This document shows, in pieces, positions 1-11,640 of a DNA stretch of 64,000 nucleotides. The DNA lies in assembly GCA_932294295.1 (NCBI GenBank), contig OW028575.1, positions 19,596,058-19,660,057 on the forward strand. Reading direction: 5' to 3'. Positions within the stretch are counted from its first letter, which is position 1; every line of letters starts with the position of its first letter. The notes below the pieces were generated by a model. That model saw nothing but the letters and a program-made list of their open reading frames with translations, searched no databases and was not told the DNA's origin. A program made the position numbers and the translations under genes. Source of the stretch: Alitta virens. Taxonomy: Eukaryota; Annelida; Polychaeta; Phyllodocida; Nereididae.

Positions 1-200
1 AAGGTGTTGAGTGAGGGTTTATTCTTTACTTCCACTGGTATACTATTCCATAGCTTTGCCCCAAGGTACCTAAAACTATTCCTACCAAATCTCACTGTAT
101 TAAACTGGGGTAAAAGAAATCTGTTATTGTCTCTCATGTCATAGGCTGAGTGTTGTTCATTACCATGTTTAGTTATGAGATAAGTTAGGAGGATTAGTTA
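1..200 (-). pseudogene. Non-LTR retrotransposon RT C-terminal fragment
   Basis: Read on the minus strand, this edge of the window gives a continuous peptide with the tail signature of jockey/CR1-type LINE ORF2 proteins: a 'YDMRDNNRFLLP' stretch followed by 'FRYLGAKLWNSIP'. This segment lies C-terminal to the reverse transcriptase. The frame closes at about position 195 and runs off the left edge, so only about 65 residues are visible. It is a LINE fossil, not a host gene. The clade cannot be fixed from so short a piece. Confidence 0.6.
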
Positions 201-905
201 AGTTTAATAGGATATGGTTCATCTTTATGCTTAATGAATATTAGATGTATTGAGGATCTTTGTATTGATTTATCATCAAATCATTATTTATTGATAGCTT
301 AAAGCTAATGGTCGATGGTGCTATATATTGCTTTGGACTTCCGTCTATGAACTAGATGTAGAAATACATGTAATACATTTTTCATGGCCTTTTAATGATA
401 TAGAGTGGATTGTGTATGGAGGATCAGCTTAGTTATGACCATGAAGCTCTTGGCAGAGTTATTAAGTCTAGATATGAATTTGAAATCATTCTTTCACGTA
501 AATACAACCATTATTACTGCTTGTTCAATCAAACTGACTACTATGTGAGGCTAAAGCCCTTGAGAAATACTTTCTAATGGCAGTTAATTAAAATAAATGA
601 AATAAAGAACAATACAAATGAGAGTCTATTTTATACATAGAGATTTAATCATACCAACTGCAATTCTTTCAGGCCCACGTGTAATTGTAAGAACCTCCCT
701 GGAATCAACAATTATTTGTACTAACAATTGGGATTGCCCAGAGCTTCTTGTGTAACAGCATGACATCGCATCAACACTTCCATAAATCTTGTGTGCAAAA
801 TGAAGTCAATTTGTAAATTTTCTATAATGTTTACAGAGATAATTGTTTATTCTCTGCCATCAGACCACCATCAAAGCTGTCTTACCTATCTGCCAAACCT
901 ATTCA
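201..905. other. AT-rich intergenic stretch, no feature seen
   Basis: Stop-dense in all frames. I see no recognisable gene, exon signature or repeat boundary here. Confidence 0.5.
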
Positions 906-919
906 AATGTAACTGAGGT
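906..919. repeat. SINE target-site duplication, left copy
   Basis: AATGTAACTGAGGT, repeated exactly at 1108-1121. Together they bracket the SINE and mark its insertion. Confidence 0.8.
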
Positions 920-1107
920 GTGTGTGTGTGATTAGGGCTTTATGTCCTGTATTTCTGCACCTGATGGGCTAATTAGGACAGGCAGAGACCATGGCAATGA
1001 GACGAAAGGATGAAACAGCCATCCAACTTAGGCTCGACCGGGAATGGAACCCGGGATCCAGCGGTTGGAAGCCCAGAGCGCTACCTCTGAGCTAGGCCTC
1101 CGCCTCT
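920..1107 (-). mobile_element. tRNA-derived SINE (family 1), near-complete copy
   Basis: On the minus strand the element begins with a tRNA-like head. It has an A-box-like 'TAGCTCAGAGGTAGCGCT' and a B-box-like 'GGGTTCCATTCCC'. A tRNA-unrelated body and a (CA)n tail follow. It is flanked by a 14-bp direct repeat, AATGTAACTGAGGT, at 906-919 and 1108-1121, which is a target-site duplication. The same body recurs at 27859-27962 and 48436-48617. LINE machinery presumably mobilised it. Confidence 0.85.
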
Positions 1108-1121
1108 AATGTAACTGAGGT
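1108..1121. repeat. SINE target-site duplication, right copy
   Basis: Exact repeat of 906-919. Confidence 0.8.
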
Positions 1122-1260
1122 CATTGTCACTTGCTCTGTGCTGGAGGACTGTTTGGGAGTTGAGATGAGCTGTATATAGCAGATCAACATTGATCCTCCA
1201 CGGGAATGGCAGGAAGGCATTAATCCTGGGTAACATAATCTTGCCTGATGGCATTAGATG

Positions 1261-2518
1261 AACATAGCCAATGTGAAGTTCAGTACAAATAAGCTGAGCT
1301 GCTAATCAAGTTTGTAGCATGGCAGCTATTTACTTACTTTACGTTGGGCCCTGTCTAACATGCCAATAAGATTCAGTTTATCGTTTATTGGCAACTAAAG
1401 TGACACAAAAGCAACGACCCCTCATTCTAAAATTTTAGTTAGTTTCACAAAATATGGTCGACTTTAGCCAGCTGTAGCCACCTATTCCTGGCTGCAGCTA
1501 TAACTGGCCAAAGCCAGCCACTTCTGTCTACTCCTAGCTTATAGTCAGCTTACTGAAAAAATATAAACCTTGGCAAATGTAAGAAATGTATCTAATATAT
1601 CATAAATATGTACGTTTAGATCTGGCTTTGAGTAGCCAGCTATAGCCAGATGGTTCCGTTTAGTGACAGGTATTATTGTATAGCAGAAGTTGTCTAGCTT
1701 TGTATAGATTCAGTTTGACAGGCCGTTTTTTATGAAACTAACTGCACTTCCATTCCCAGATTCGAATAATGAAATATCCTTTTTAAAACGTCCACATATA
1801 CTGAAAGAGATTTACATAATGCAATGGGTATTTCAAAAAAGTCAAAGAACTGCACAACTTTCAAAGATCAGGAGCTGTGTTCCAAATGTGATATTATATT
1901 TAACAGAATTATAAGATGTAAGGTGTGGTGTAACTATAAAAGCCGGTTGAGACTGCTTGAGCAACGTAACAGATTGAAACTAATTCATTTAAATGTACAT
2001 TTACCACCCAACTGGTATGCCACATCGGGTGACCATCGGCCGAACAGGCCGCTCTGGAATTTGCATCTAGGAGTTGCCCTCGAATTAGCAACAAAGACCC
2101 AAGGCAGATCTGACACATCTCCTGGAAATTCCCTTTAGGGATGTCAATATAAGTATGTGCATTTTTTTTCTGGAATAGTCGCATACACTGTATTTAAAAA
2201 ATTAAGTTGAAACTCACATATATATCGATTTTTATTGACAGCAAAATATCAAATTGATACATGTGTCAGCATGACAAAATAATAAATGGCAAAAATCAAA
2301 GATAATAGAAATACATGGATCAACAGTTAAAATAATTAAATAAGTAGAGCTATGTTATGATTAATACTAATCAACATTAAATCATCTCTCTAAGAAATTC
2401 CAAAGCACCCGGAACTAAACAAATAATAGTAATAATACTGCTTTAGAAGCACCAACAAATAATTTTAGCACAACAATTCAGGTTCAATAACAATACTAAA
2501 CACTAAGCATAAGATATA

Positions 2519-2553
<35 letters not shown>

Positions 2554-2580
2554 GATTTACTCTTGACTGTTATCAACATG
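1261..2580. repeat. 1.32 kb tandem duplication, copy A
   Basis: The sequence from 'aacatagccaatgtg' at 1261 to 'caacatg' at 2580 repeats immediately downstream at 2581-3867 with only scattered substitutions. Copy A carries a long (TA)n run at about 2518-2551 that is much shorter in copy B, which accounts for most of the length difference. Short ORFs in both copies are mirror images of each other and resemble no protein I know. The divergence looks low, so the event is probably recent. Confidence 0.9.
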
Positions 2581-3867
2581 AACATAGCCAATGTGAAGTT
2601 CAGTACAAATAAGCTGAGCTGCATCAAGTTTGTAGCATGGCAGCTATTTACTTACTTTAAGTTGGGCCCTGTCTAACATGCCAATAACTATTATCATTTA
2701 TTGGCAACTAAAGTGACACAAAAGCAACGTCCCCTCATTCTAAAATTTAAGTTAGTTTCACAAAATATGGTCGACTTTAGCCAGCTGTAGTCACCTATTC
2801 CTGGCTGTAGCTATAACTGGCCAAAGCCAGCCACTTCTGTCTACTCCTAGCTTATAGTCAGCTTACTGAAAAAATATAAACCTTGGCAAATGTAAGAAAT
2901 GTATCTAATATATCATAAATATGTACGTTTAGATCTGGCTTTGAGTAGCCAGCTATAACCAGATGGTTCCGTTTAGTGACAGGTATTATTGTATAGCAGA
3001 AGTTGTCTAGCTTTGTATAGATTCAGTTTGACAGGCCGTTTTTTATGAAACTAACTGCACTTCCATTCCCAGATTCGAATAATGAAATATCCTTTTTAAA
3101 ACGTCCACATATACTGAAAGAGATTTACATAATGCAATGGGTATTTCAAAAAAGTCAAAGAACTGCACAACTTTCAAAGATCAGGAGCTGTGTTCCAAAT
3201 GTGATATTATATTTAACAGAATTATCAGATGTAAGGTGTGGTGTAACTATAAAAGCCGGTTGAGACTGCTTGAGCAACGTAACAGATTGAAACTAATTCA
3301 TTTAAATGTACATTTACCACCCAACTGGTATGCCACATCGGGTGACCATCGGCCGAACAGGCCGCTCTGGAATTTGCATCTAGGAGTTGCCCTCGAATGA
3401 GCAACAAAGACCCAAGGCAGATCTGACACATCTCCTGGAAATTCCCTTTAGGAATGTCAATATAAGTATGTGCATTTTTTTTCTGGAATAATAGCATACA
3501 CTGTATTTAAAAAACAAAGTTAAAACTCACATATATATCGATTTTTATTGACAGCAAAATATCAAATTGATACATGTGTCAGCATGACAAAATAATAAAT
3601 GGCAAAAATCAAAGATAATAGAAATACATGGATCAACAGTTAAAATAATTAAATAAGTAGAGCTATGTTATGATTAATACTAATCAACATTAAATCGTCT
3701 GTCTAAGAAATTCCAAAGCACCCGGAACTAAACAAATAATAGTAATAATACTGTTTTAGAAGCACCAACAAATAATTTTAGCACAACAATTCAGGTTCAA
3801 TAACAATACTAAACACTAAGCATAAGATATATATATACATGATGTACTCTTGACTGTTATCAACATG
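2581..3867. repeat. 1.32 kb tandem duplication, copy B
   Basis: Direct head-to-tail copy of 1261-2580. The junction at 2578-2590 reads 'atgaacatag', the same bases that precede the start of copy A, which suggests unequal exchange or slippage at a short homology. Copy B ends at 'caacatg' (3867) and is followed by unrelated sequence. Confidence 0.9.
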
Positions 3868-4051
3868 GTAAACAATATGAAGTGATATACAGTATGAGAT
3901 GGGAATATTGACATACAATATGAAGTGACATACTAAATATTTACAAATATACAAATGTACAAAGTCATACACACACATGGAAGCAGTTTCGTCAATGTGC
4001 TGTCAGCCACTCAGTTCCAGGAGACATTTAAATTACTATTATATAAAACAT

Positions 4052-4498
4052 TTATAGTCTACTGTCTAATTTTAATGCTACCTGTAGAAATTTGCCAAGA
4101 GCAAATTTAAGGTTAGTGTTCTTAGTTGTTAATATATGTAAGAATTGTTCAGTTGGTTCGAGAATAGTAAAGCCCTCATCACTTTTACAAGCAATTTGGA
4201 ATAAGTTTAAGCAGACATCATTCCATTTTTTACACCTCATTAAACAATGAAACTCATCTTCTACTTGGTTTAAATTGCATTTTTCACAAATTCTGTCATC
4301 TGCAGGAACATAAGGACGTTTGTGTCTGCCTAATTCAATATTAAGATTGTGTGAGCTTAGTCTAAAACATGCTATATTACAATAGACGGATTTGAGTAGG
4401 GTATAATTCAGATAGGGCTCTAGTTGAATATCATTCTTGAAGGTTTTGTATGTTCTGAGTTTTGGGTTTAGCATACTATCATTTATCTCAGTGAGCAT
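4052..4498 (-). pseudogene. LINE ORF2 C-terminal domain, Cys-rich
   Basis: A 148-residue open segment with 'RICEKCNLNQVEDEFHCLMRC', a C-x2-C-x9-H-x4-C arrangement. This resembles the zinc-binding tail found after the RT in several LINE clades, which probably helps the protein bind nucleic acid. It continues the LINE fragments upstream, and no intact start belongs to it. It is the largest uninterrupted piece of this LINE. Confidence 0.7.
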
Positions 4499-4803
4499 CT
4501 TAGTATCATCCTTTTCGAAAAGGATAAAATGTGCTTGTTTAAGCTGGAATTGTCAGAATCTGTATCTAAAGTTTCTGTGACTTTATAAAGTCTTGTAAGC
4601 CAGCAAGGAACACCTCTTTGATGTAACTTAGTCTGAATGTCATAACAGCTATGTAAGAGCAAGGGGCATGTATTTGACTTTAGCCTGCCTAGAAATTTGA
4701 TTGCTGAAGCATGTTGTCTGACTATCAGTGAAAATCTACCTGTATCAGCCAGAATGGCAAGTGTTGAAGTTTGACACCTAACACTGAGCAGGTTTTTAAG
4801 GAA

Positions 4804-5315
4804 TCAAACTTGTATTTTCTCGAGAGCTTCAATTTGCTTCTCTTGGAACCATATTTCACTATTGTATTCAAATATTGGTAATATATATGTGTCAGACATT
4901 TTGATACTAAATTTTGCTGGTAGATAGCCAACTGTAAACTTTATCTTTTCTTTAAGAGCATACATCGCTTTTTGTGCTTGGGTTGTCAAATGCTCATACA
5001 TTACTTTGTGTGTGTTGCTAGAATTACTAATTACATGACCCAAATATTTGTATGAATTATGAAATCATGATTATCTTGGGCTGTATATTGCCAGATTCAC
5101 GAAAGATCATAACTTTGCTCTTCTGAGCAGTTAATTATTAGATGCCACTTTCTACAATAAGCTTCAAGCTGGTCTAGGTATTCGCACATGTCTGATAAAT
5201 ACAGATTAAATAGCTTGGGACTGACTATCCCACCTTGGAGAACGCCATGGGTACTATCAATGTTTGTCCCTAGTTCACCATGCCATCTAACTTTAGCACT
5301 AGACATGTTGAACAT
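4804..5315 (-). pseudogene. LINE RT palm/thumb fragment, active-site box deleted
   Basis: Two overlapping minus-strand frames (5097-5315 and 4804-5043). The first holds 'HGVLQGGIVSPKLFNLYLSDM', the RT motif that normally precedes the catalytic YxDD box by about 40 residues. Here the text passes from 'CEYLDQ' directly to 'LEAYCRKWHL', which normally lies after YxDD. The catalytic box has therefore been lost by an internal deletion. The second frame is thumb and connection sequence ('ILPIFEYNSEIW'). Confidence 0.65.
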
Positions 5316-5597
5316 ACTTTGTATTATTTTTACAAGCTTTCCGCCATGGCCTTTTTTTTACCATTTTATAATACAGGAATGATCGGTTGACAAAGTCAAA
5401 AGCTTTCGAAAAGTCTATTATAAATAGGGTTTTACAAATTGATTTTTGGTTTTACAAATTGATTTATGGTAAGATATGATTGTGTCTAATATGAATACAT
5501 TATCACTAGTTCTGCAACCCTTACTAAAACCAAATTGATTAGGATCTACAATGTCTGTAGCTTCACTTTTGAAGACAAATCTTTTATTTAAAATGGC

Positions 5598-5972
5598 TTA
5601 AAATATTTTACCCATACATGCCCTTAGAGCCAGTTTGCGATAGTTATCAGGCTCACTATAACTTATTCCCTCAGACCATTTTTTTGGGTAAACTCCCTTT
5701 TCCCAAATGTAGTTGAACAATACTGTAAGAGGCTGAAGTAAGAAGTCAGACAAATATTTGTAAAAATCATTACTAACTCCATCTATTCCAGGGGCCCTGC
5801 CCAGCTTAAGGCTTTTCAGTTCAGTCTGTACCTCACTCATTGTTATAGGGTGATCAGTCATGTAGGTACTAGGATTAGTGGGACTGTTGTTAAAGTTTAC
5901 CATGAACTCTTCTACATATTTGAGGAATTGCATATCAAATGTCGAAGTATACTCACTAGGTGGGGCTTGCAC
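5598..5972 (-). pseudogene. LINE RT N-terminal palm fragment
   Basis: 124 residues with 'LKSLKLGRAPGIDGVSNDFYK' and 'PLTVLFNYIWEKGVYPKKW', the characteristic RT motif 1 region of LINE ORF2. The expected 'NYRPI' motif survives as 'NYRKLAL'. The frame is lost before the later motifs, which appear in another frame at 5315 and below. Confidence 0.7.
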
Positions 5973-6022
5973 ACTTGCAAAGTATTTTCACTATTAATTT
6001 TATGTAATCTATCCCAGTATTT

Positions 6023-6612
6023 CTAGTAGTCACATGGGTTATTCATATCCAATTCACAGAGCTCATTTCTAATTTTATTTTGAAAGGTTCTTTTCTTTCT
6101 TTGAGTTGTGGCTTTATATGACTTTTTAAGTGAATAATATTGCAGGAGGTTATCTTGCACATTTAGGTCATGAGTTTTAGCATAGTCATTTGTTAAGTGC
6201 TTTCGGTTTTTGCATTCGTCATCATACCGTTCATTTTTAGGAAACCTATCAGTTGCAGCCTTTTGATATTTTTTGAGGCAATTTTCAGTAATGGCTGTTT
6301 CTAGGAGAGCATATACATTTGCGACTGTATCCATTGTCAGTAATTATGCTTTCTACAAACTTTTCATTCATTGCGGAGCATTGCTTCCCATTTATGGAGG
6401 ACACACGACCAACCACAGCATCAGCATTAAAGAGATATCTATAAAACTTACTGGAGTTTTGACATGCTGGCTTTGATGGGTTAAACATGTTAGTTGAGAT
6501 ATCCCTAGCATTCAATTGTATCGAAAATGATAAAGGTCGATGATCAGAATTTGTATTAAGTGGCCCTAGGTTAAAAGTTAGCAAATTTTCATGAAGCTTG
6601 GAGTCACAGATT
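6023..6612 (-). pseudogene. LINE endonuclease tail and linker fragment
   Basis: Minus-strand frames 6285-6612 and 6023-6334. The first carries 'NTNSDHRPLSF', the SDH motif that ends an APE-type endonuclease domain. The second is the lysine-rich linker that joins endonuclease to RT in LINE ORF2. Upstream endonuclease motifs are absent, so the copy is 5'-truncated or was interrupted at about 6613. Confidence 0.6.
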
Positions 6613-6743
6613 ATCAGGATCGGGTATCGGTATCGGCCGATACCAGGCCCTTGGTATCGGTTCGGTGGTCGGTTTTTAATGGAGCCGATACCAAGTACTA
6701 ACCACGCCCCCATTTGCAGCGCCCTCTATGGGCCGAACCACTG
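6613..6743 (-). mobile_element. TATCGG-palindrome repeat, possibly a hAT-like terminus
   Basis: Contains the palindrome 'GGTATCGGCCGATACC' and several TATCGG repeats. On the minus strand the outer edge begins 'CAGTGGTTCGG' at 6743, which fits the loose hAT-terminus pattern CAGxGxxxC. It abuts the decayed LINE. No transposase or second terminus is seen, so the class is a guess. The outer part holds 'AGAGGGCGCTG', a CTCF-core-like string. Confidence 0.35.
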
Positions 6744-9700
6744 AACCACATCACACCAGAGTCCACTATAGTTGCTGGGCAGCAGCAGGCTGCCTAATTG
6801 CGTATTCCGAATTATTTACAAATTGTATAGTGTGTGCCAAATAACTTCTTTATAACCTCATATTTATTTGTATCTATCGTATATAACCTACTTTGCTCTA
6901 ATATGCATTTGCATTTATTTCTTATGCCATGCCATGTAAAATTTGCATGAATAAATAAACATATGTATGTTGTTTTTTTTTGCCCAAGTAAATGGTTAAA
7001 TTCATATTAAACCTGGATTGGCTTTCACATTTTACATGTTTAAATTTATCATTTGAATGGAATCTGCCATAGACAAGAATTAAAGAGTATTACATTTTGA
7101 TATATTACATATGTGACACAATTCATTTAAGATATTCTACACCATGTGAATTTAATTATTATACAAAAAATATACAAGGATTAACTGCAATGCACATCAA
7201 ATCATATTCAGTGAAACCAATTACCAGGAAACAGTTCATAGCACAATTTAGCACTCAGATAAATTAATTTTCTTGTATACAGAATAGCAGTCAAAGTATT
7301 GTGATAATATGTAAATGGGTCAATTACAAGGTAATAGAACAGAACCCCAAAATGAGATAAGATCTTGTTTTTCGTAATGCATGTTACATGTTCCTTTCCT
7401 ATTGTTTGATGCACGCAGTACAATTTTCATGAATTTGTGGTATGTTACAGCATGAAGATAAGAGTATCTACTTTTGTCTCCATGGTTATAGTGTTTGAAC
7501 GAATTCCCGAGCGGCATTGCAGATGAAGATTCATTGAATTGATGAGCAGTACATGCTACACCACACAATTATCTTGTCTGTGTAGCAGTAGCGGATTTGG
7601 GAGGGGGGAGGGGGGGGGGGTTACCTCCCTTTTGGCCTAGTACATCTTAATTAAAAAATATTTAAAACTTCAGCGGTCCCCGCAATACATTTTAATTTTA
7701 ATTCGCTCAGCCACTTCGTTTTATAGTGATTTGCATTGATGAAATAAGGTTTTTTTTTTTTTTTTTTTTTTTGGAAAGATTATACAAGTTATAATTACAT
7801 TTTGTAATGGGAATGCACTAATCAGAATATCATGATATTCATTTGGCAGTTTATCTTGACCTTTCTATCAAGATTGCCTTCAATTGGCACACCAGTCTGC
7901 TCCACCATTTAATCTAAATCATTGGATGAGATGGACATAGTTTATACTGAGCTTGTTTATCACACACTAAAAACCTAATTGAATAGATATTAATCATATA
8001 AGCTAAAGTTTCAGATATTTTCATTAAGTTTTGAGACTTTTTTCACTAATTTTAGGATAAGCTGCACATGTTTTAATTAGCATTCTATATGCACAAGGCA
8101 TATTCCTATGAATAATTCATCCTTAATACATTAGCCATGAACATTTTCATGAAAAAACATAATGATCTTTTTTCCTCCCTAATGCAAAATGACACTCTAT
8201 TCCAAACTCATGTAAACAGAATATAGATTTAATGGGAATCAAAAAGTTAATGGGGTTTTGATGATAAACCGTTAGGAAATGTCAAATCATAACTCAGAAC
8301 TGTAATCACTAGGCGGACAACACATTTGTGTTTGGGCAAATTGTGTTTTTGTTCAAGAAGAACCTGTCACAGGAAAATTTTTGATATGTTACCTTTAGGC
8401 CTAATGCCTAATAAAATAAGAAAGACCCTAAAATGGAAAAAAAGAACTCATAAATAATTACTTCAATTTTTAAATTATGTGGACAACAAGCTCATATATT
8501 CTATTGATTCATTCCTCCATGTGAAAAAATAGGCATAATCTGGCATTTAATTATTTCGCATTTCGTGTTGATGCAATGGTGTATTAATGTCATTGCGTGT
8601 CATTTTAACATTGAAAGGTTGCCTCTTGTCGTAAAAGATGATTATAGCTCTGTCATAACTAAAACAATCAAAGCAACACTAATACAGAATAAAAATATCT
8701 AATGCATGTTTGTGTGACAGGCACAAGACAAGAGCCCCAACATTATAGTTAAGACACTTCGTATAACAAGTTACATGTTTAATATTCAGTCTATTTATAA
8801 ATATAAGTTAGTGACATTAATTATTCATTAAGGCGAAATTTCATGCTACTGAATGCATGTTTAACATTGAGTTGCATTGAGCAATATTGATTATTATGAC
8901 TTCTTCAGTCTTCCATATATGACATTGGTTTATCCAAAGAACCAACAATGAAATAAATCTGATCTCACATCACAGGGACAATTTCAACTGGGTCTTACGT
9001 CAGGAATATGACTCAAAACATAGAAGACCCTGAACATCATCCACTTTGGAATTCACTTTCATCTTTGACGGCCTGGAAGATTTTTTATCCTAGGATATAT
9101 TAAACATGCTTCAAAATTAATGACTCCTTTTAAACAGTATTGACATAGAAACATCAACGTTCAGTCTCAAAAAGGCTATCTAAAATAAATTGAGTTTCTA
9201 AGTACTTTGCAATGCTTCAATTACATCGACTTGCCTGCTTAAGAAAAGCCACAGATTTTAGCTGCTGTTTTAAGGTGCAGAGATATATGGCTTCTATGAG
9301 GCAGGATTATTATAATAACTGAACTGCCTGCTTGTCACAACAAGAACTGAGTAAAATCCTCACATGAACATCTAATTATTCTGTAATTTCATTTCTTATA
9401 CCTTTAATAACATAAGCCAGCTTTAGACTACAAGAGAAAATGATTAATTTACTTTAGATGAGTAAAGGAGCAAAACGTGTAGAGAATTAGGTCACTGGGC
9501 TGTGAGGTCTAAAGTTTCTGATGAACACTCACAACATACATGAAATTTCTTACAAGAGGATAGATAGAGGTTAACGGCAATCATGTGGTCAACAACAAAA
9601 GGAAAGCAGGACAAAAAAAAAACACGGTCCTTTGAACTCTGCCACAGACAATATACATGCGCATGTAAGTCTTGTTGGATCCGAGTAATAATAAGAATAA

Positions 9701-10339
9701 GATTTAGTTAACATCATAATTTCGATACAAAAATAAAACATTAGTTCATGAGCTATTACATGTCTAAAAGAGGAAAAATAAAACAAAGGATTACTATGTA
9801 CAGGGACTAGCATCGAAATGAACTTAATGGAATTCACTTTTTTAAGTTAGTGTGACACTCTTTGGTGAAACTGAATATGGCGGAAGAAAGTTTGAGAAAA
9901 TGCAAATGAAGTGGCAATAGAATGTGCAATACATCAGCAAAGAAATTTCCATGAGTGTAGCTTAAGAATGTCATAAGACATTCCTTATGTTATCCTTGAA
10001 AGCAATTTACATGTTCTGTCTCAAAACTCGTACATCATGGGGATCTATTGTACCCGGGGGATTTGCAGAAAATTGAATATGCAGTGGGTTGATTACTGTA
10101 AAAGTGTAAATAACACATTTTACGGGTTCTTGCACGAATATGAATAACAAAGAGCTGGAAAATCGAGCCAATGGGCTCTATGTATTCTAGTACGTTGAAC
10201 AAACAAACAGCATTACTTATGATTGGTGCAGGAAGGAGAGATTACCTAGGTCCTGATTCAGTTTCCTGTTTGATTAATATTACAGGCCACCTTGAGCCAT
10301 AAAGCCTATGCAGCAGTGAAACCATCCGCTTACAGGATT
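6744..10339. other. AT-rich non-coding stretch
   Basis: No exon-like coding stretch recognised. Contains a 'GCGGATTTGGG' motif followed by an 11-G run (7590-7620), like the other GGATCC-plus-G-tract sites at 33.6 and 35.7 kb, and a long T run near 7750-7772. Confidence 0.5.
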
Positions 10340-10465
10340 GTTAGGCTTGTATGATTATATCCCGACTTGTTGGTTATATATATTTGTTTTCACTGCTCTT
10401 ATTACGCAAATATGGAACCAACATTTTCGTTGGGTATCTCCCACTGAAAACAACAGGAAAACTAG
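10340..10465. repeat. Dispersed repeat fragment (GTTGGTTATT family)
   Basis: Contains 'ttttcgttgg', 'aacaggaaaact' and 'cactgctcttattac', found again in the same order at about 49215-49310. Short pieces of the same family, with 'accaacaaaaatgttag', lie at about 27722 and 28022. Class unknown. Confidence 0.4.
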
Positions 10466-11270
10466 TATAATAATCAGTTATAGCGTTTGTTTCATAAGCT
10501 AGATCAACCCATCATACACTGTGTCGCCAAAGTTAACATACTGCAGTACTGATGATCAAATATAAATTATTTAATCTTATGGATCTGATTAAATATCATG
10601 ACAGTTAAAGTTGTTTCTAACAACTGTCTTCATCGTGTTCAAATTGTTCATCAATTTACAGCTAGCTTATTTACATTCCGCACAGAACATGTCAGACTAT
10701 AACATTTATGAACACCCATCACCACGTCAATGTGTGTCATGTAGTTCAAAGAATGATCTGTTTAATTTTGAAAACCAAGCATACTGGACATGCTGAAACA
10801 CCAGTGAGACAGATAAAGAAGCCATTACTTTTCAGGACATTTCGGATTTTCTTACTCAATTAGCTGGTGGTGCATAAATTCCGAGGAAACAACCCACAGT
10901 TGGCTTCATTGAGGCCTGCGCTTCATCGAATTTATTTGGCTTCATAAAAGGGAAGCCATACCTCACCAGGAGTAGACAATACTTGCATTGTTCATGCGTG
11001 CAATTATCTTTTCATTATGACGATGAATGTTTTCCACTCATACTTTGCTTTAAGCTGTCCATTTGTCTTTTTCTATGACACATTTATCACAAGCAATTTT
11101 CTTTTCATAAAGAAGTACCTTTATGTCTTTCCATTATAATGATGCAAGAAAAAACTGAGCAAATAGATAGGAGCATCACCATTGATACAACCGTTAGTGG
11201 AGATATTAGTTGCCTTCAATCATGAAGTGGTTTTAACAGAGGTGGTTCTAGCTCCACCAATTCCACATTG
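10466..11270. other. Non-coding stretch
   Basis: A 61-codon open frame at 10611-10796 has no recognisable domain and no visible splice context. I see nothing else. Confidence 0.45.
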
Positions 11271-11640
11271 GCCGGCCCTAATGAAGGTCCCGGGTTCGAT
11301 CCCCGGCCCGGACACTCTTCATGAGCTACATTTCCAGCTGGATGTCGATCGCATGAGACGTTAATGCAAAGGTGCATTGTACTCTATGCCGAGTGTCTAG
11401 TAAAAGGACACAAAACATGGGGTAAATGTGTAACATGGTGTGAGCTCCAAGCCATATCATTTCATCATGACGTCTGTCTGTGGTACCCAAATAGCATTCT
11501 AAATCGTATTGACGTCGGCACGATGTCGGCGACGTCAAAACGATGTAGAAACGACAATGGCCCAATGCTATCTGTGCAGCTGGTCATATATAAATTGACT
11601 AAGCTTTACACCCAGTAGCATAGATACATTGAACAGACAT
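11271..11640 (+). mobile_element. tRNA-derived SINE (family 2), head truncated, with internal insertion
   Basis: The left end holds the T-arm half of a tRNA-like head, 'GGTCCCGGGTTCGATCCCC' (B box). The A-box half is missing. The body ('gggtaaatgtg', 'catcattaggtctg'-like, 'cagctggtca', 'gactaagcttcagacccag'-like) recurs at 15715-15840 and 20880-21056. Compared with 20880, this copy has about 85 extra bases near 11484-11570, rich in GACGTC. Confidence 0.65.

Larger units (their letters stand above)
4052..6612 (-). mobile_element. Degenerate LINE, minus strand, internally deleted
   Basis: A series of minus-strand ORF pieces, read from 6.6 kb down to 4.05 kb, follows the order of a non-LTR ORF2: endonuclease tail ('NSDHRPLSF'), linker, RT palm ('LGRAPGIDGVSNDFYK'), the 'GVLQGGIVSPKLFN' motif, thumb, then a C-terminal Cys-rich zinc-knuckle-like region. 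Frameshifts and stops separate the pieces. The 5' part, including ORF1 and most of the endonuclease, is missing. At about 6613 the element meets an unrelated TATCGG-rich repeat. Confidence 0.8.

Noticed and set aside
920..1107. Possible functional tRNA on the minus strand
   Set aside because: The tRNA-like head is joined to a SINE body, with tail and target-site duplication; it is a retroposon.
1732..3497. Matched pairs of 60-104 codon frames on both strands
   Set aside because: Present in both copies only because the DNA is duplicated; one pair differs by a stop, and no protein family is recognised.
11284..11320. Possible tRNA gene
   Set aside because: Only the T-arm and B-box half is present and it leads into a SINE body shared with other loci.
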